Assembly (NCBI RefSeq): GCF_035920365.1
Contig: NZ_CP109150.1
Location: 6,324,001 to 6,388,000 of the forward strand
From: Micromonospora sp. NBC_01740
GTDB taxonomy: Bacteria; Actinomycetota; Actinomycetes; Mycobacteriales; Micromonosporaceae
DNA length: 64,000 nt
Direction of reading: 5' to 3'
Shown: positions 35,851 to 47,717 of the stretch, piece after piece
Layout: each line of letters starts with the position of its first letter
Numbering within the stretch: the stretch's first letter is position 1
Program-made: the position numbers and the translations under genes
The notes under the pieces: model-generated
Databases searched by the model: none
Told to the model about the DNA's origin: nothing
What the model saw: only the letters and a program-made list of their open reading frames with translations

Positions 35851-35958
35851 CGTGGTCTCAAGATCCCGTACGTGGTCCGCAACGACCGGCAGAGCCGAGG
35901 CCTGGCCATGGCCACCGCCCTGACCTGCTACAAGAAGCTCGCGAGACTTGCCACGTGA
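35851..35958 (+). pseudogene. Tail of a DDE transposase with adjoining element end
   Basis: RGLKIPYVVRNDRQSRGLAM, CYKKLARLAT-stop looks like the very C-terminus of an IS5/IS4-type transposase. It is followed at once by GAGACAACCTCTTACG, which resembles the terminal repeat of such elements. Only about 35 residues survive. Low complexity of evidence; a fragment call only. Confidence 0.4.
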
Positions 35959-36070
35959 GACAACCTCTTACGAAACACGCCTTAGTGCCGGCCCGCCCCC
36001 GACAGAGGCGAACCGGAGCACTTTCATCTCGACTTCGGGTACTGCTCCGCCACGTCCCTGGACAGCACAG

Positions 36071-36805
36071 CTAGGCCGCGCTCCGGTCGAAGAGGTCGGC
36101 CGTCGCAAGGTCGAACAGGCTGTGTACGCGAAGGATGCCCTCGGGCGCCGCGGCCCCGTACGTCTGCTGCCGGTCCAGCCAGCATCCCCGTAATCCCGCG
36201 GCGGCGGCGGCTAAGGCATCGCCCTGAAGATCGTCACCGACGTACAGAACCTCGGAGGGTTCCCAGCCCATCCGCTCGCAGGCGCCGAGGAAGCTTGTGG
36301 GATTCGGCTTCGAAGCACCGACGTCGGAGGGCGTGAACAGCGGTGGCGTCGAGGGGAGACGGAGCGAGGCCAGTTTAGCTTCCTGCTGCGCGCGATCGCC
36401 GTTGCTCAACACCGCCACACCGGCGGGTGCCCCGCCGAGGAAACGCATCACCTCCGGGACGTCGCTATACGCTGCCCAGGAATTCTCATAGTGGCGCAGG
36501 TAGAGCGTGAAGAGGTCATCGGCTTGGTCGTCGCTCACGGCTCCGGTTTCTCGGCCGTAGGCGGACAGCACACCGCGGAGCCTAGCCCGCCGTTGTTCCT
36601 GGAAGGTCATTGTCTTGTCCAAGTACGCCCGCATGTGGACGGCCTCCAGCCGCTGCCACTCCGTGTGAGCCTCGTACCGCGCCTCCTCGTCGAGGTCGGG
36701 AAGCCATTGCAGGCAGGCGGCGAGGAACGCCTTCTCCGCGGCACCCTTGTGGTCCAGCAGAGTGCCGTCCAGGTCCAGCAGGACGGCTTTCACCCGCATC
36801 GTCAT
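36071..36805 (-). CDS. HAD-superfamily hydrolase
   Basis: A 244-residue haloacid-dehalogenase-fold protein from the ATG at 36805, with AGGGAG upstream. Motif I is LLDLDGTLLD (nucleophile and acid Asp pair), motif II is VAVLSNGD, motif III is SKPNPTSF (Lys) and motif IV is YVGDDLQGD. An alpha-helical cap sits between motifs I and II, as in subclass I phosphatases. It probably dephosphorylates a small metabolite. It is monocistronic, and there is no evident link to the neighbouring genes. Confidence 0.87.
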   Translation of the reverse strand: MTMRVKAVLLDLDGTLLDHKGAAEKAFLAACLQWLPDLDEEARYEAHTEWQRLEAVHMRAYLDKTMTFQEQRRARLRGVLSAYGRETGAVSDDQADDLFTLYLRHYENSWAAYSDVPEVMRFLGGAPAGVAVLSNGDRAQQEAKLASLRLPSTPPLFTPSDVGASKPNPTSFLGACERMGWEPSEVLYVGDDLQGDALAAAAAGLRGCWLDRQQTYGAAAPEGILRVHSLFDLATADLFDRSAA

Positions 36806-37049
36806 CACACGACTCCCTGGAAGTCGACCGCTGTCCGCACGGCGCTCACGGTATCGCGGGTCATGGTCCATGGATTTCCCCGTAACCGGACCAGGGCATC
36901 ACCGACCACTCGACCGGCAGCCGGACAAGCCCTTCCTTTGCCACCTTGAAGACGCCTTGTGGATCCGCGGAAACACAATCAGCCCGTGGCGCTCCCTGAT
37001 GCTCAATCGCAGTCCGGGCGCCCACTGGAGCACCTTCATCGCCGACCGA

Positions 37050-37315
37050 TCAGCGACGGTCATGCAGGCGTCCGGGAACCGCATCGCTCGCGGTGTCGTA
37101 CAGGCGCTGGAGAGCCAGTCATCAACACCGCCCGCTACATGGGCCGGACCGAACGCTCCCTGTGCGTGGCGTCCAACCGCGGCCACCGGCGCATCTACGA
37201 GCGCATCGCCGCGCACGACCCGGACGGCGCGGCCGAGGCCATGTTCACCCACATCACCGAGGCCTGGCTGGTCCGCCGCAGCGGTTCGGGCAAGCCGACC
37301 CGCCTGCAACGCTGA
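37050..37315 (+). pseudogene. Remnant of a GntR/FadR-type regulator (FCD domain), frameshifted
   Basis: The plus strand encodes MQASGNRIARGVVQALE in one frame and EPVINTARYMGRTERSL, CVASNRGHRRIYERI, DPDGAAEAMFTHITEAW in the next, an FCD-type ligand-binding domain split by a frameshift near 37115. The DNA-binding half is missing. It may have regulated the sugar-polymer genes beside it. Confidence 0.55.
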
Positions 37316-37362
37316 CCCGGCCAGGAGGCCGGCGCTCAGGATCCTCGCCATCCCGGCCCGAC

Positions 37363-37409
37363 GTCAGGCGGCGCCGGCCCCCGCGTCGCGAGGGCCAGCG
37401 CCGCCTGAC
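37363..37409 (-). terminator. Terminator hairpin after the CE1 esterase gene
   Basis: 37363-37374 (GTCAGGCGGCGC) pairs perfectly with 37398-37409, and the stem continues inside after one mismatch. It lies ten bases past the esterase stop codon. Confidence 0.65.
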
Positions 37410-37418
37410 CCGTCTGCG

Positions 37419-38801
37419 TCACGAGAACTGCGCGAAGAACCTCCAGATCTCACCCTTGGTCCAGGTGGTGACGCCACTCTCGGCGTACGTCCCGTCCACC
37501 GGTCCGGGCATGTGACCGTTGTCGAACGCGGCCCACTGGACCGGGTAGCCGGCCCTGCAGCCGGAGTAGGTGGTCGTGATGTGCGTACGGCTGCCCGGCC
37601 CCGGCTCGGGCGGGTTCTGGGCGGTGCAACCGTTGTTCCGGACGAACGTGTCGCGCAACGACCGCCCCTGCGAGATGTTCAGGACGTTGTCCGAGATGCC
37701 GTGCAGCCCGAAGTACGCGATGGGCTGCGTACCGCCGCTGCACCCGCTGATCTGTGCGCCGGAGATGACCGCGACCGCCCGGAAGACGGTAGCCCGCGCG
37801 CAGGCGAGCGCATAGCTCATGCCGCCGCCCCAACTGAAGCCGAGGGCGAACCGCTGCCTCGGGTTGACGCAGAGGTCACTCTCGATCCGTCTGATCATGT
37901 CGTCGACGAAGGTGACGTCCTCACCGCCGGCGTTGCCCCAGCCGTTGCCAATTCCCTGGGGCGCGACCAAGATCGCGCTGTTGTTCGACTGCTCCTGCTG
38001 CCCGTAGTAGGACCAGGCCGTCCCGCTGGTGCCGCCCGAGGATATCTCCTGCATGGTGCCGCCGCGCCAGTGGAACGCGAAGATCAGCCGGTAGGGGTTG
38101 TTGCTGTTGTAGTTGGTGGGCACCCGCAGGATGAAGGAGCGGCTCTTGCCGTTGCTCTGAATCGTGTGCGTGCCGCTGGACAGCGTCGGGGCCCTACCGC
38201 ACCCGGTGCCTCCCGGTGGCGGATCGTCGCTGCCCGCCCGGACAAGCTGCCACTGCTGGTTGGCGCCGTTCCAGTCGGAGTACTGCACGATGTTCCCACC
38301 GTCGGCGGTGGAGGCACCCTGCACCTCCACGACCTTGCCGCTGTGCCGGCTGATCAGCCGGACGTGACCGCCGTCCGAGTCCGCGAGCCGGAACTGCTGG
38401 TTCGTCGCGTTGGTGTCGGACCACTGCACGATCGCTCCGCCGTCGGCGGTCGACCAGTTGTGCACATCGAGGACCTTGCCGGAGTGCCGGGACTTCAGCC
38501 TGTAGTAGCCGCCACCTGAGTCCAGGAACTGCCACTGCTGGTTCGCCCCGTCGTTCCGCGTCCACTGGCTGATCCGCGCACCGTCGTTGGTGGCCGAGGC
38601 GTACAGGTCCAGCGCCTTGCCGCTGTTCCTGTTCAGCAAGACGTACCAGGCGCTGGTGTCCACGGTCGCCGCAGCCGCGGGGGCCGCGTCCACGGCGACC
38701 AACGTGCTGGCCGCGATGACCGCCGCAGCCGTCGCGGCCAGCCCTGACCGCCAGCGATGTCTCGGTGGAAGGGCGCGACGACCCGCACCGATGGCATTCA
38801 T
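37419..38801 (-). CDS. Secreted CBM13-CE1 esterase (feruloyl or acetylxylan esterase)
   Basis: A 460-residue exported enzyme with AGGAG before the ATG at 38801. A signal peptide ends near residue 45 (PAAAA). Residues about 48-188 form a ricin-type CBM13 with three repeats, each showing SGKxLD or SGKVVEV and QQW or QQF motifs. The catalytic alpha/beta-hydrolase follows: GFSWGG gives the nucleophile Ser323, and the C-terminal NGHMPG supplies the His. The CE1 family includes feruloyl and acetylxylan esterases; the polymer-binding module and the xylanase gene upstream make a debranching role on xylan likely. Confidence 0.88.
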   Translation of the reverse strand: MNAIGAGRRALPPRHRWRSGLAATAAAVIAASTLVAVDAAPAAAATVDTSAWYVLLNRNSGKALDLYASATNDGARISQWTRNDGANQQWQFLDSGGGYYRLKSRHSGKVLDVHNWSTADGGAIVQWSDTNATNQQFRLADSDGGHVRLISRHSGKVVEVQGASTADGGNIVQYSDWNGANQQWQLVRAGSDDPPPGGTGCGRAPTLSSGTHTIQSNGKSRSFILRVPTNYNSNNPYRLIFAFHWRGGTMQEISSGGTSGTAWSYYGQQEQSNNSAILVAPQGIGNGWGNAGGEDVTFVDDMIRRIESDLCVNPRQRFALGFSWGGGMSYALACARATVFRAVAVISGAQISGCSGGTQPIAYFGLHGISDNVLNISQGRSLRDTFVRNNGCTAQNPPEPGPGSRTHITTTYSGCRAGYPVQWAAFDNGHMPGPVDGTYAESGVTTWTKGEIWRFFAQFS

Positions 38802-38950
38802 GGTCCACTCCTCTGGTCGGGGTCACCCGCGAGCGGAACGCATGCGGGTGGCCTGGCGTGCGTGCCGACGTCTGGTGGCGTCAGCACGGTGTTCGTCGTA
38901 CGGGCGCGATGCGGCCACCGGCGCACGTCCCTGGCCGGTTGCCCGCCTGC

Positions 38951-38981
38951 GGTGGCGCGAACGGATGCTGTCCGCGCCACC
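38951..38981 (-). terminator. Terminator hairpin after the GH10 xylanase gene
   Basis: GGTGGCGCG (38951-38959) pairs with CGCGCCACC (38973-38981) around 13 bases, 14 bases past the xylanase stop. It suggests xylanase and esterase are separate transcription units. Confidence 0.55.
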
Positions 38982-38995
38982 GAACGGAGGACCAG

Positions 38996-40975
<1,980 letters not shown>

Positions 40976-40984
40976 TCAAGTCAT

Positions 40985-40998
40985 GTTAGCGATATCAT
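40985..40998. promoter_or_regulatory. Repeated motif upstream of xylanase, copy 2
   Basis: GTTAGCGATATCAT, sharing AGCGATA and CAT with copy 1. It is partly self-complementary. Binding protein unknown. Confidence 0.35.
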
Positions 40999-41596
40999 GA
41001 CCCCGGCCGAACGGCGAGTTCCGCGCTGCGCCCTGACGCGCTGCGGGCGTGCGTCAGGTTCTGACCGCGCGATCCGGTGCGCTGGACGCGCTGATCACCG
41101 AGGAGACCGCCCAGGCGGCCCGGGACGGCATGGTGTTCGTCCCCCCAATGAGCCGATCCCAGGTGCGGGACGCGATCACCGCTGCGGACGTCCCAGGGCG
41201 AGCAGCCGCGGCCGCGTCGGCAGCAGCCTCATGACGTTGGCCGCGCCGACGACGTGGGCGGTGTCCTGGACAACGAGAGTCATGACTTCAACCGTATCGT
41301 TGAACAACGCTGTTGAGAGTTCTGCGCGATGTCGGCGAGAGATCCGTGGGGAACCCTCAAATCGGGTATCACCGGGGCGGCGCGGCGTCAGCACACCTCC
41401 CGCGAGGAGGCGAAGCAGCGCGCCAGCGGCGGGCCGTCGTGCTGCCAGAAGTTATCGATGCCCGTCGAGATTCGGGACCGGGTTGATGCGGATCAGGGCA
41501 GAGGTGTGCGCACGAACGCCACGGCCAAAACTCCGATAAGAGGGTGGCTGCCCTTCCCCTCGTAGCCTGGAGGCCAGAGCTTGAGGGATAGAGGTT
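40999..41596. other. No recognisable gene
   Basis: About 600 bp with short open frames on both strands (for example a 61-codon plus-strand frame at 41049) but no recognisable family. It lies between the xylanase upstream region and mobile-element fragments. Confidence 0.4.
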
Positions 41597-41710
41597 AAGC
41601 GGCTGGTGAGACGCGACGATATTCCGCCGGTTCGCCCCCACGACCTGCGCCACGGAGCAGCCACGATGGCGCTCATGGCCGGTGCCGACAAGAAGGTGGT
41701 TCCGTCGCGT
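41597..41710 (+). pseudogene. Tyrosine integrase fragment
   Basis: KRLVRRDDIPPVRPHDLRH, GAATMALMAGADKKVV is the box around the catalytic His-x-x-Arg of tyrosine recombinases. Neither the N-terminal part nor the final catalytic Tyr is present. It marks a lost integrative element. Confidence 0.5.
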
Positions 41711-41774
41711 CCAACGGAGTGGTGTACGACTGGCCCGTGATGGGCGTGTTACGTAGATCGGAGACGGCCGCCGC

Positions 41775-41985
41775 GTGATCTGGCGGCAGATCAGGTCGAA
41801 CAACCCGCAGGAGCGGTTGAACAAGGAGATCCGCCGCCGCACCGACGTCGTCGGGATCTTCCCCGACAGGCCGGCGATCATCCGCCTCGTCGGCGCCGTC
41901 CTTGCCGAGCAGACCGACGAATGGACTGAAGGCCGCCGTTACTCGGGCCTGGAACTACTGGCCAAAGCCCGCCTGATTACCGTCG
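41775..41985 (+). pseudogene. IS256-family transposase C-terminal fragment
   Basis: [60 protein letters not shown] is the typical end of Mutator/IS256 transposases, including the catalytic Glu region [15 protein letters not shown]. The rest of the gene is gone. Confidence 0.75.
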
Positions 41986-42200
41986 ACACCGACCAACACG
42001 ACACCGACGACACCGAGCCGACCCCGATCGCCCTTGGCCTGGTTGACGTGTCGGCGAGTTGCGTGACGATCCGGACCGGAGCGCCGAGATCCAGGCGGCA
42101 ATGGCTGGAGAAGCGCCGCCGACTTTCCGGACGGCAGCCGGGCGTCGGGTGGTCGCCTGCCCCGCCCCGCCGCCCTGATCGTCCTCCACCGTGGCCGTCG

Positions 42201-43004
42201 TCATCCGGTGGCCCGGAAAGCACGCTCGCCGGGCACCGGGAAGGACCGCACCGCGCGGACCGGAACGGTGCTGGCAAGCGCCGCCGCGTGACCGGCCGGG
42301 GCAGGCAGGTCGTGCAGATGGACAGGGATGCGCGGCCAGCCGGGAACGCTGCCCACGGTGACCGTCGGCCCGCTCACGTCCAGCTGGCCGGGCGGTGCCC
42401 GCAGCCCGAATCCCGTCAACTTCATCGCCGCTTCCTTGCGCGTCCAGGCGGTCAGGAACCAGCCGGGCCGATCGGCGGGGGGCACCCGGGCGAACAGCTC
42501 CCGTTCATTGGCGGTCAGCGCGACCGCGGCGAGACCGTCGGTGTCCCGGTCCGGGCTCGACCGCTCGACGTCCACCCCGATCAGGCCGACTCCAGCCACC
42601 GCCAGCAGCACCCAGTCCTCGGTGTGCGAGACGGAGTAGTCGACCCGGGAATCAGCGAACCTAGGCCGGCCGTGCGTCCCCGCGCAGTACTGGCAGTCGC
42701 GGTCGATGCGCACCTGGGCCGGCGGTACGCCGAGATAGCGGGAGCCCAACCGGCGCTGGGCCGCGCGGGAGGTCACGAAGACGTCCCGCGCCGGCGAGCC
42801 GAGCAGGTCCTCGGCCCGGAGGCGCTCTGCCGGGTCGAGCAGGTCGACGCGACCGCCACCTGGCCGGACCGGCACCCACCAGGTGTGCGGCTGTCCGGCC
42901 GCGGGCACCTTCGGCGGGCCCGGGACGGTAGCGGGCGGCGGGCCGTCCGGCGCGGCGGGCAGCACGGCGGTCGCCGGCGGTGCTCCGAGGTCTCCAGCCG
43001 TCAC
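42201..43004 (-). CDS. 4'-phosphopantetheinyl transferase (Sfp type)
   Basis: A 267-residue enzyme that transfers phosphopantetheine from CoA to carrier-protein serines. The start chosen is the GTG at 43004, four bases after the protease stop. The family motifs are present: [34 protein letters not shown] (metal-binding Asp and Glu) and [16 protein letters not shown]. The last gene of the ten-gene operon, it probably activates the carrier protein at 49993 and perhaps those of the polyketide and NRPS genes nearby. Confidence 0.9.
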   Translation of the reverse strand: MTAGDLGAPPATAVLPAAPDGPPPATVPGPPKVPAAGQPHTWWVPVRPGGGRVDLLDPAERLRAEDLLGSPARDVFVTSRAAQRRLGSRYLGVPPAQVRIDRDCQYCAGTHGRPRFADSRVDYSVSHTEDWVLLAVAGVGLIGVDVERSSPDRDTDGLAAVALTANERELFARVPPADRPGWFLTAWTRKEAAMKLTGFGLRAPPGQLDVSGPTVTVGSVPGWPRIPVHLHDLPAPAGHAAALASTVPVRAVRSFPVPGERAFRATG

Positions 43005-43008
43005 CGGG

Positions 43009-46000
43009 TCACCCGACCAACCTGGAGCGGGTCGACAGCGCCGCCAGCGGTCGCGCGGTCGGCCGGGCCGGCGCCGGCTGCCCGAGGCCGGCCAGCAGAT
43101 GCGCGACGGCGGCGGCGAGCTGGGGGTCGGCCCCGGCCAGCACGCCCTGCGGCGGGTCCGGCACGACGACGTCCGGCACGACGCCGTGGTTCTCCAGGCC
43201 AGCACCGATGCCGTCGAAGACGTAACAGAACTCCGGTTGCGTGGTGACCGTGCCGTCGACCAACTCGTGGCGTGGCCAGGTGGCGATGGTGCCGCCCCAG
43301 GTCCGGTTCCCGATCAGCGGCCCCAGGCCGAGCTGCCGGAACATGTGGCTGAAGATCTCCCCGTCCGATCCGGTGTGCTCGTTGATGAGCACCGCCATCG
43401 GGCCGCGCGGCGACTCGACCGGGTACGGGGTGGCGCCGCTCCAGCGCCCGTGTTCGGCGCCACCACGGCGCCGGGCGAGCCGGTCGAGCAGCAACGGCGA
43501 GACCTGTCCGCCGCCGTTGAAGCGCACGTCCACCACCAGCCCGTCCCGGTCGAGCTCGGAGAGGAAGCCCCGGATGAAGTCGGCGTAGCCGGTCCGGAAC
43601 ATGTCCGGCACGTGCAGGTAGCCGAGCCGGCCCCGCGAGGTGGATGCGACCAGGGCGCGGTTGCCCTCCACCCAGTCACGGTAGCGGGCCCGGCCCTCGG
43701 CCCGGATCGCCCGCACGCACACCCGGCGCGGGGCGGCGCCGTCGCGCAGCACCGTCAGCTCGACCTCTCGGTCGGCCTGGCCGACCAGCAGTTCCCCCGG
43801 CCCGGCCGGGCCGACGGGTTGCCCGTCGATGGCCACCACCGCGTCACCCGGGCGCAGGTCGACACCGGGCCGGTTGCACGGCGAGGTGGCATCGGGGTTC
43901 CACGGGTCACCGCGCAGGATGCGCTCGATGCGCCACTGTGCCGGCGGATCGCCGACCCCGCTGGTGGTGGCGCTCCAGTCCACTCCGAGAAACCCCTGCG
44001 CCTGCTCGACAGGCCGGCGGTAGTCACCACCGTGTTCGTAGGCGTGCGAGGTGGCCAGCTCGCCCTGCAGTTCCCAGAGCAGGTCGGAGAGCTCCGAGCG
44101 ACACCCGACCAGATCCACCAGGGGCAGGTAGCGCTGGTACAGCCCGTCCCAGTCCAGCCCGGACATCTCGGCGTGCCAGAAGCTCTCCCGCTGCAGCCGC
44201 CAGGTCTCGCGGTACATCTGCCGCCACTCCGCGGCCGGCTGGATCGACACCCGCAGCCGGGTCAGGTCTACCCAGCCGTTCTTCCGGGTCGGCGGGGCGC
44301 ACCGGGCGTACGGGTCGTCGTCGGCGTCCTCCGCGTCCTCGGCGGCGAGCACCCGCAGCCGGTCACGCACCTGGCAGAGCAGCGTGCCGCCGTCCGGGCT
44401 GGCGCTGATGTCGTCGACCCCGAGCAACTGCTCCTCGGTGACCTCCGCGGTCTGCAGGTCGACCACGGTGACCATGCCGACGGGGGCAGCGTCCGGCTTG
44501 ACCGGGTCCGGCGCGGTGACCGGCACGGTGTGCAGGAGCACCCTGTCGGGCAGTCCGACGATGCTGGCGTACCGCCCCTCCGGTACCGGGAACCCGACGA
44601 TCCGGCGATCGATGTCGGTGAGGTCTATCTCGACGAACGGCGGTCCGGCTCCGGCCTCGGCGCCCCGCCGCGCACCGTCGACGGGCCGCGGCACGAACGG
44701 CGACGCCTCGGTGGCCCGCAAGGTCACCAGGTACGGCCGGTTACCGAAGGGGAAGCCGACGTCGAAGCGCACCTGGTCGTGCTCCGGGGTGAGGTCGCGC
44801 TGGCCAAGGAAGTAGAGGTAGCGCCCGGCCGGGTCGAACGCCGGCCGGCTGTCGCGCAGCACCGGTCGGGTGACCTGGAACGAGCGCCGTAGCGCCACCT
44901 CCGCCAGCTTGATCGCCGAGGTGCGCGGCGTGTCCGGGAACGTGTAGGCGAGCCACCGGCCATCCGGCGACCAGGCCAGGTCCTCGATCCGCTCGAACGC
45001 ACTGCTGTCCAGCAACCGCGGTGTCGGCAGCACGCTGTCGGTGTCCAGCAGCCACAGCTGCTGGCGGTTGGTGGCGAAGGCCACCTGGCCGGACGCCGAC
45101 GAGGCGACCAGCTCGGTGACGCAGCCGATGTCGGTGAGCGGGATCTCCACCGAGGCGGCCCCGCCCTCGGCCGGGAAGAGCACCAGCCGCTCGTCCGGTC
45201 GGTCGTCGGCGGCGACCGCGACCAGCCGGCGGCCGTCGGCCAACCAGCTCAGCAACCGGTGCCGCGTCCTTTCGGCGGTGCCGTGTCGACGCACCGGGCC
45301 GGACCAGTGCGCCATGGTGAACGCCTTGCCCCGCGCGACGAGGGCCAGGTTGGTGCCGTCCGGGCTGAGGCGGGCGCTGTCGAGGAACTCGGCGGCCGAG
45401 ACGATCCGCCGGGCCTGCTGGCGGCGCGAGCTCGCAAGTGAGACGTCGAGCCGCCGGGACGCCTCACCGGGGGCGTCCAACGCGTACAACCGGGCACCGG
45501 CGTGGTAGACGAGCCGCTGTCCGTCGGTGCTCAGACCACGGGCGTAGAAGTCGCGGTGTCCGGTGTGCCGGGTCAGCGCGCTGCCGTCCGGCCGGCACGA
45601 GTAGACGTTGCCGGTGCCCTCGTGGTCGCTGATCAGGAAGATCCGGTCACCGACCCAGCACGGGTTGGCCACGTTGCCGGGCAGCGCCAGCCGGGTGAAG
45701 GAGCCGCTGCCGTCGTGGTCGACCCAGAGTTCACCGGCGGCGCCCCCGGTGTACCGCTTGCGGCGGGCCGGGTCGGCGAGGTTGCGCCCGATCACCAGCG
45801 CGCCGCCGGGGCCGTACGAGAGGGTGCTGGCCGCGCCGTGGTCGAACAGCCGGGTCGGCCCGCCGTCGACCCCGACGGCGAAGAGCCGGTAGCCGAAGCC
45901 GGTCGGCTGCTCGGCGGTGCTGGCGTAGATGATCTCGTCGTGGTGCGGGTGCCAGCCGACCACCACGCACCGGGCCGCCTGGAAGGTGAGCCGGCGGGCC

Positions 46001-46245
46001 GGGCCGCCGGCCAGCGGCAGCAGGTAGACCTCGCTCGGTCCGTCGTCCGAGCCGACGAACGCCACCAGCTTGCCGTCCGGGGACAACCGGGGGTGGGCGT
46101 ACTCGGTGCCGCCGGCGGTCAGCCGGCTCGCCGGTCCACCCGCGAACGGCACCCGCCACAGGTCGTCCCCGGCGGTGAACACCACGGTGTCGCCGGCGAC
46201 GGTGGGGAACCGCAGGTAGCCTCCGGTCGCGCCATCGGTGTTCAC
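43009..46245 (-). CDS. Tricorn-protease homologue (S41-type serine peptidase)
   Basis: A 1,078-residue protease from the GTG at 46245, which overlaps the GNAT stop (GTGA). The N-terminal two thirds form beta-propellers: repeated [28 protein letters not shown] and [14 protein letters not shown] blades. A helical C1 region follows ([20 protein letters not shown], probably with the catalytic His), then a PDZ domain ([16 protein letters not shown]) and the C2 catalytic domain with [15 protein letters not shown], Ser960. There is no signal peptide, so it acts in the cytoplasm. Tricorn-type enzymes trim short peptides. Within an operon that begins with a small repeat peptide it may process or degrade that peptide; this is inference. 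Confidence 0.9.
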   Translation of the reverse strand: MNTDGATGGYLRFPTVAGDTVVFTAGDDLWRVPFAGGPASRLTAGGTEYAHPRLSPDGKLVAFVGSDDGPSEVYLLPLAGGPARRLTFQAARCVVVGWHPHHDEIIYASTAEQPTGFGYRLFAVGVDGGPTRLFDHGAASTLSYGPGGALVIGRNLADPARRKRYTGGAAGELWVDHDGSGSFTRLALPGNVANPCWVGDRIFLISDHEGTGNVYSCRPDGSALTRHTGHRDFYARGLSTDGQRLVYHAGARLYALDAPGEASRRLDVSLASSRRQQARRIVSAAEFLDSARLSPDGTNLALVARGKAFTMAHWSGPVRRHGTAERTRHRLLSWLADGRRLVAVAADDRPDERLVLFPAEGGAASVEIPLTDIGCVTELVASSASGQVAFATNRQQLWLLDTDSVLPTPRLLDSSAFERIEDLAWSPDGRWLAYTFPDTPRTSAIKLAEVALRRSFQVTRPVLRDSRPAFDPAGRYLYFLGQRDLTPEHDQVRFDVGFPFGNRPYLVTLRATEASPFVPRPVDGARRGAEAGAGPPFVEIDLTDIDRRIVGFPVPEGRYASIVGLPDRVLLHTVPVTAPDPVKPDAAPVGMVTVVDLQTAEVTEEQLLGVDDISASPDGGTLLCQVRDRLRVLAAEDAEDADDDPYARCAPPTRKNGWVDLTRLRVSIQPAAEWRQMYRETWRLQRESFWHAEMSGLDWDGLYQRYLPLVDLVGCRSELSDLLWELQGELATSHAYEHGGDYRRPVEQAQGFLGVDWSATTSGVGDPPAQWRIERILRGDPWNPDATSPCNRPGVDLRPGDAVVAIDGQPVGPAGPGELLVGQADREVELTVLRDGAAPRRVCVRAIRAEGRARYRDWVEGNRALVASTSRGRLGYLHVPDMFRTGYADFIRGFLSELDRDGLVVDVRFNGGGQVSPLLLDRLARRRGGAEHGRWSGATPYPVESPRGPMAVLINEHTGSDGEIFSHMFRQLGLGPLIGNRTWGGTIATWPRHELVDGTVTTQPEFCYVFDGIGAGLENHGVVPDVVVPDPPQGVLAGADPQLAAAVAHLLAGLGQPAPARPTARPLAALSTRSRLVG

Positions 46246-46826
46246 CGGGCGCGCTGGGTCATCGCGCGGATCCGCTCGGCGACCGCGGCGCGGCGGTCCT
46301 CGACCTGGGACCGCTGTGCCTGCGCGTCCTGCTGGTTCTCCGACCAGTAGCAGGCGGTGCGCCACTGCCCCACCGTGTACGAGTCGTAGGCGCAGCGCAC
46401 CCGGCGCTGCGCGGCCAGGTTCTCTGAGGACAGCAGCATGGTGTTGTGTTCGAGCACCTGGTTCACCACGACCCGCATGTTCAGCTCGGTACGCAGGAAG
46501 GTGTGCGCGGCGGCCACCGCCGCGGCGCCGAAGGCCCCCCGGAACCGGGGCAGGATCCCGAACGACAGCTCGCAGCACTGGCTGCGCCAGTCGATGGTGG
46601 TGATCCAGGCGAACCCCACCACCTGCTCGCGTGGGCCGCAGAGGGTGAAGTGCCGCTTGATGTCGTGTTCCTCGGTGATACCCACCCGCTGGCGGTGCTC
46701 CAGCACGTCGTCGCCGGTGACGACCGCGTAGTCGGTGAGGTTCGCCTGGAATCGCGACTCGCGCATCAGCGCGGTCCGGATGGGGATGTCGGCCTCGGTG
46801 AGATGCCTGACCGTCACGAACGGCAC
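46242..46826 (-). CDS. GNAT-family acetyltransferase-like protein, 1 of 4
   Basis: About 194 residues from the GTG at 46826, which has GGGGAGG directly upstream; a second GTG at 46817 overlaps the previous stop. It opens FVTVRHLTEADIPIRTALM and includes CCELSFGILPRFRGAFGAAA, a version of the acyl-CoA-binding A motif without the classical RxxGxG/A spacing, and LNMRVVVNQVLEHNTM for the later strand and helix. It transfers an acyl group from CoA or a carrier to an amine. It is the most complete GNAT of the four and is coupled to the gene on each side. Acceptor unknown; the Lys-repeat peptide of the operon is a candidate. Confidence 0.75.
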   Translation of the reverse strand: MPFVTVRHLTEADIPIRTALMRESRFQANLTDYAVVTGDDVLEHRQRVGITEEHDIKRHFTLCGPREQVVGFAWITTIDWRSQCCELSFGILPRFRGAFGAAAVAAAHTFLRTELNMRVVVNQVLEHNTMLLSSENLAAQRRVRCAYDSYTVGQWRTACYWSENQQDAQAQRSQVEDRRAAVAERIRAMTQRAR

Positions 46827-47263
46827 GTGTCCTCCCCACGGACGAAGTACACCGACACATCCTGGTAGGCGCCGGACTGGTAGCGGTGCTCGCGCAAGGT
46901 GCCGACCCGGGTGAACCCACAGTCGTGCAACGCCAGCACCGGCGGGCTGTCCGCCGGCACCAGGGCGACGAACGAGGTGCACCGCTGGTAGTTGCCGAGG
47001 AAGTCGAGGAAACCGCGTAGCGGCTCGGGATCGGGCGAGGTGCTCGCCACGTACGCCTGGCGTGGCTGTTCCTCGTTGGGCAGGTAGCCCAGCAGCGTGT
47101 CACCGGTCCGGAAGACCTGCGCGCCCAGCCGGGTCAGCTCGCGGACCAGCAGGGCGTGGTTCTGGGTGACCGGGTCGACGCCGAGGAAACCCCGGGCCGC
47201 CCTGGGTACCGCCGCCAGCGCCGAGGCGGCGGCTGCGGTGTCGAGTCGCTGAATCTCAGTCAT
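46814..47263 (-). CDS. GNAT-like protein, 2 of 4 (small)
   Basis: A 149-residue protein. Only the C-terminal half looks like GNAT: SPPVLALHDCGFTRVGTLRE and HRYQSGAYQDVSVYFVRG, the usual last strands. The N-terminal half (RLDTAAAASALAAVPRAARG) is unusual and lacks an evident acyl-CoA pyrophosphate loop, so it may be a partner or regulator rather than an active transferase. It overlaps both neighbours and is translated in the same coupled series. Confidence 0.6.
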   Translation of the reverse strand: MTEIQRLDTAAAASALAAVPRAARGFLGVDPVTQNHALLVRELTRLGAQVFRTGDTLLGYLPNEEQPRQAYVASTSPDPEPLRGFLDFLGNYQRCTSFVALVPADSPPVLALHDCGFTRVGTLREHRYQSGAYQDVSVYFVRGEDTCRS

Positions 47264-47717
47264 GGCGTACCGCTCCCCAGATCTGCCGGTCGACGGGACG
47301 GCCGGCGAACCACCGGCCGGCCGGGACCGTCGCTTCGCCGATGAACCCGGCGTCCTGCAACAGGTCCACCGGCGCGGCCGCCGCCGGGGTCACCCAGCCG
47401 TACAGCCGGTGCAGGTTGAGCACCCGGAAGCCGTGCGAGACGGCGGTCTTGAGCAGCGCCGGGACCAGGTCATCGGCGCCCGGCTGCACGCCGATCTCCA
47501 ACCGGGCCCGGCGGTGCACCCAGTCCAGCTCGGCGAAGCGGACGAAGGCCGCTCCCGGCAGCACGCACAGCTCCACGGTGTTGTCCTTCGGCGCCTCGAC
47601 CGCCGCCGGCACCACCGTTGCCGGTGCCTGCTCCAGCGGCATGCCGAGCAGTTCGCCGGCGAGCCACGGCCCGGTCAGCAGCGGTAGGTCGGTACTGCGG
47701 TACCCGCGCAATGTCAT
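47256..47717 (-). CDS. GNAT-like protein, 3 of 4
   Basis: A 153-residue protein from the ATG at 47717 (MTLRGYRSTDLPLLTGPWLA). Recognisable GNAT parts are VRFAELDWVHRRARLEIGVQ, LVPALLKTAVSHGFRVLNLH and RLYGWVTPAA, DLLQDAGFIGEATVPAGRW. The acyl-CoA loop is again atypical. The start overlaps the stop of the fourth GNAT-like gene by four bases. It may act on an ACP-bound donor instead of CoA. Confidence 0.65.
   Translation of the reverse strand: MTLRGYRSTDLPLLTGPWLAGELLGMPLEQAPATVVPAAVEAPKDNTVELCVLPGAAFVRFAELDWVHRRARLEIGVQPGADDLVPALLKTAVSHGFRVLNLHRLYGWVTPAAAAPVDLLQDAGFIGEATVPAGRWFAGRPVDRQIWGAVRHD

Noticed and set aside
43009..47103. Single 1,364-residue reading of the tricorn gene including upstream sequence
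   Set aside because: The part beyond 46245 is out of phase with real GNAT genes and lacks family features; the GTG at 46245 overlaps the GNAT stop as expected.
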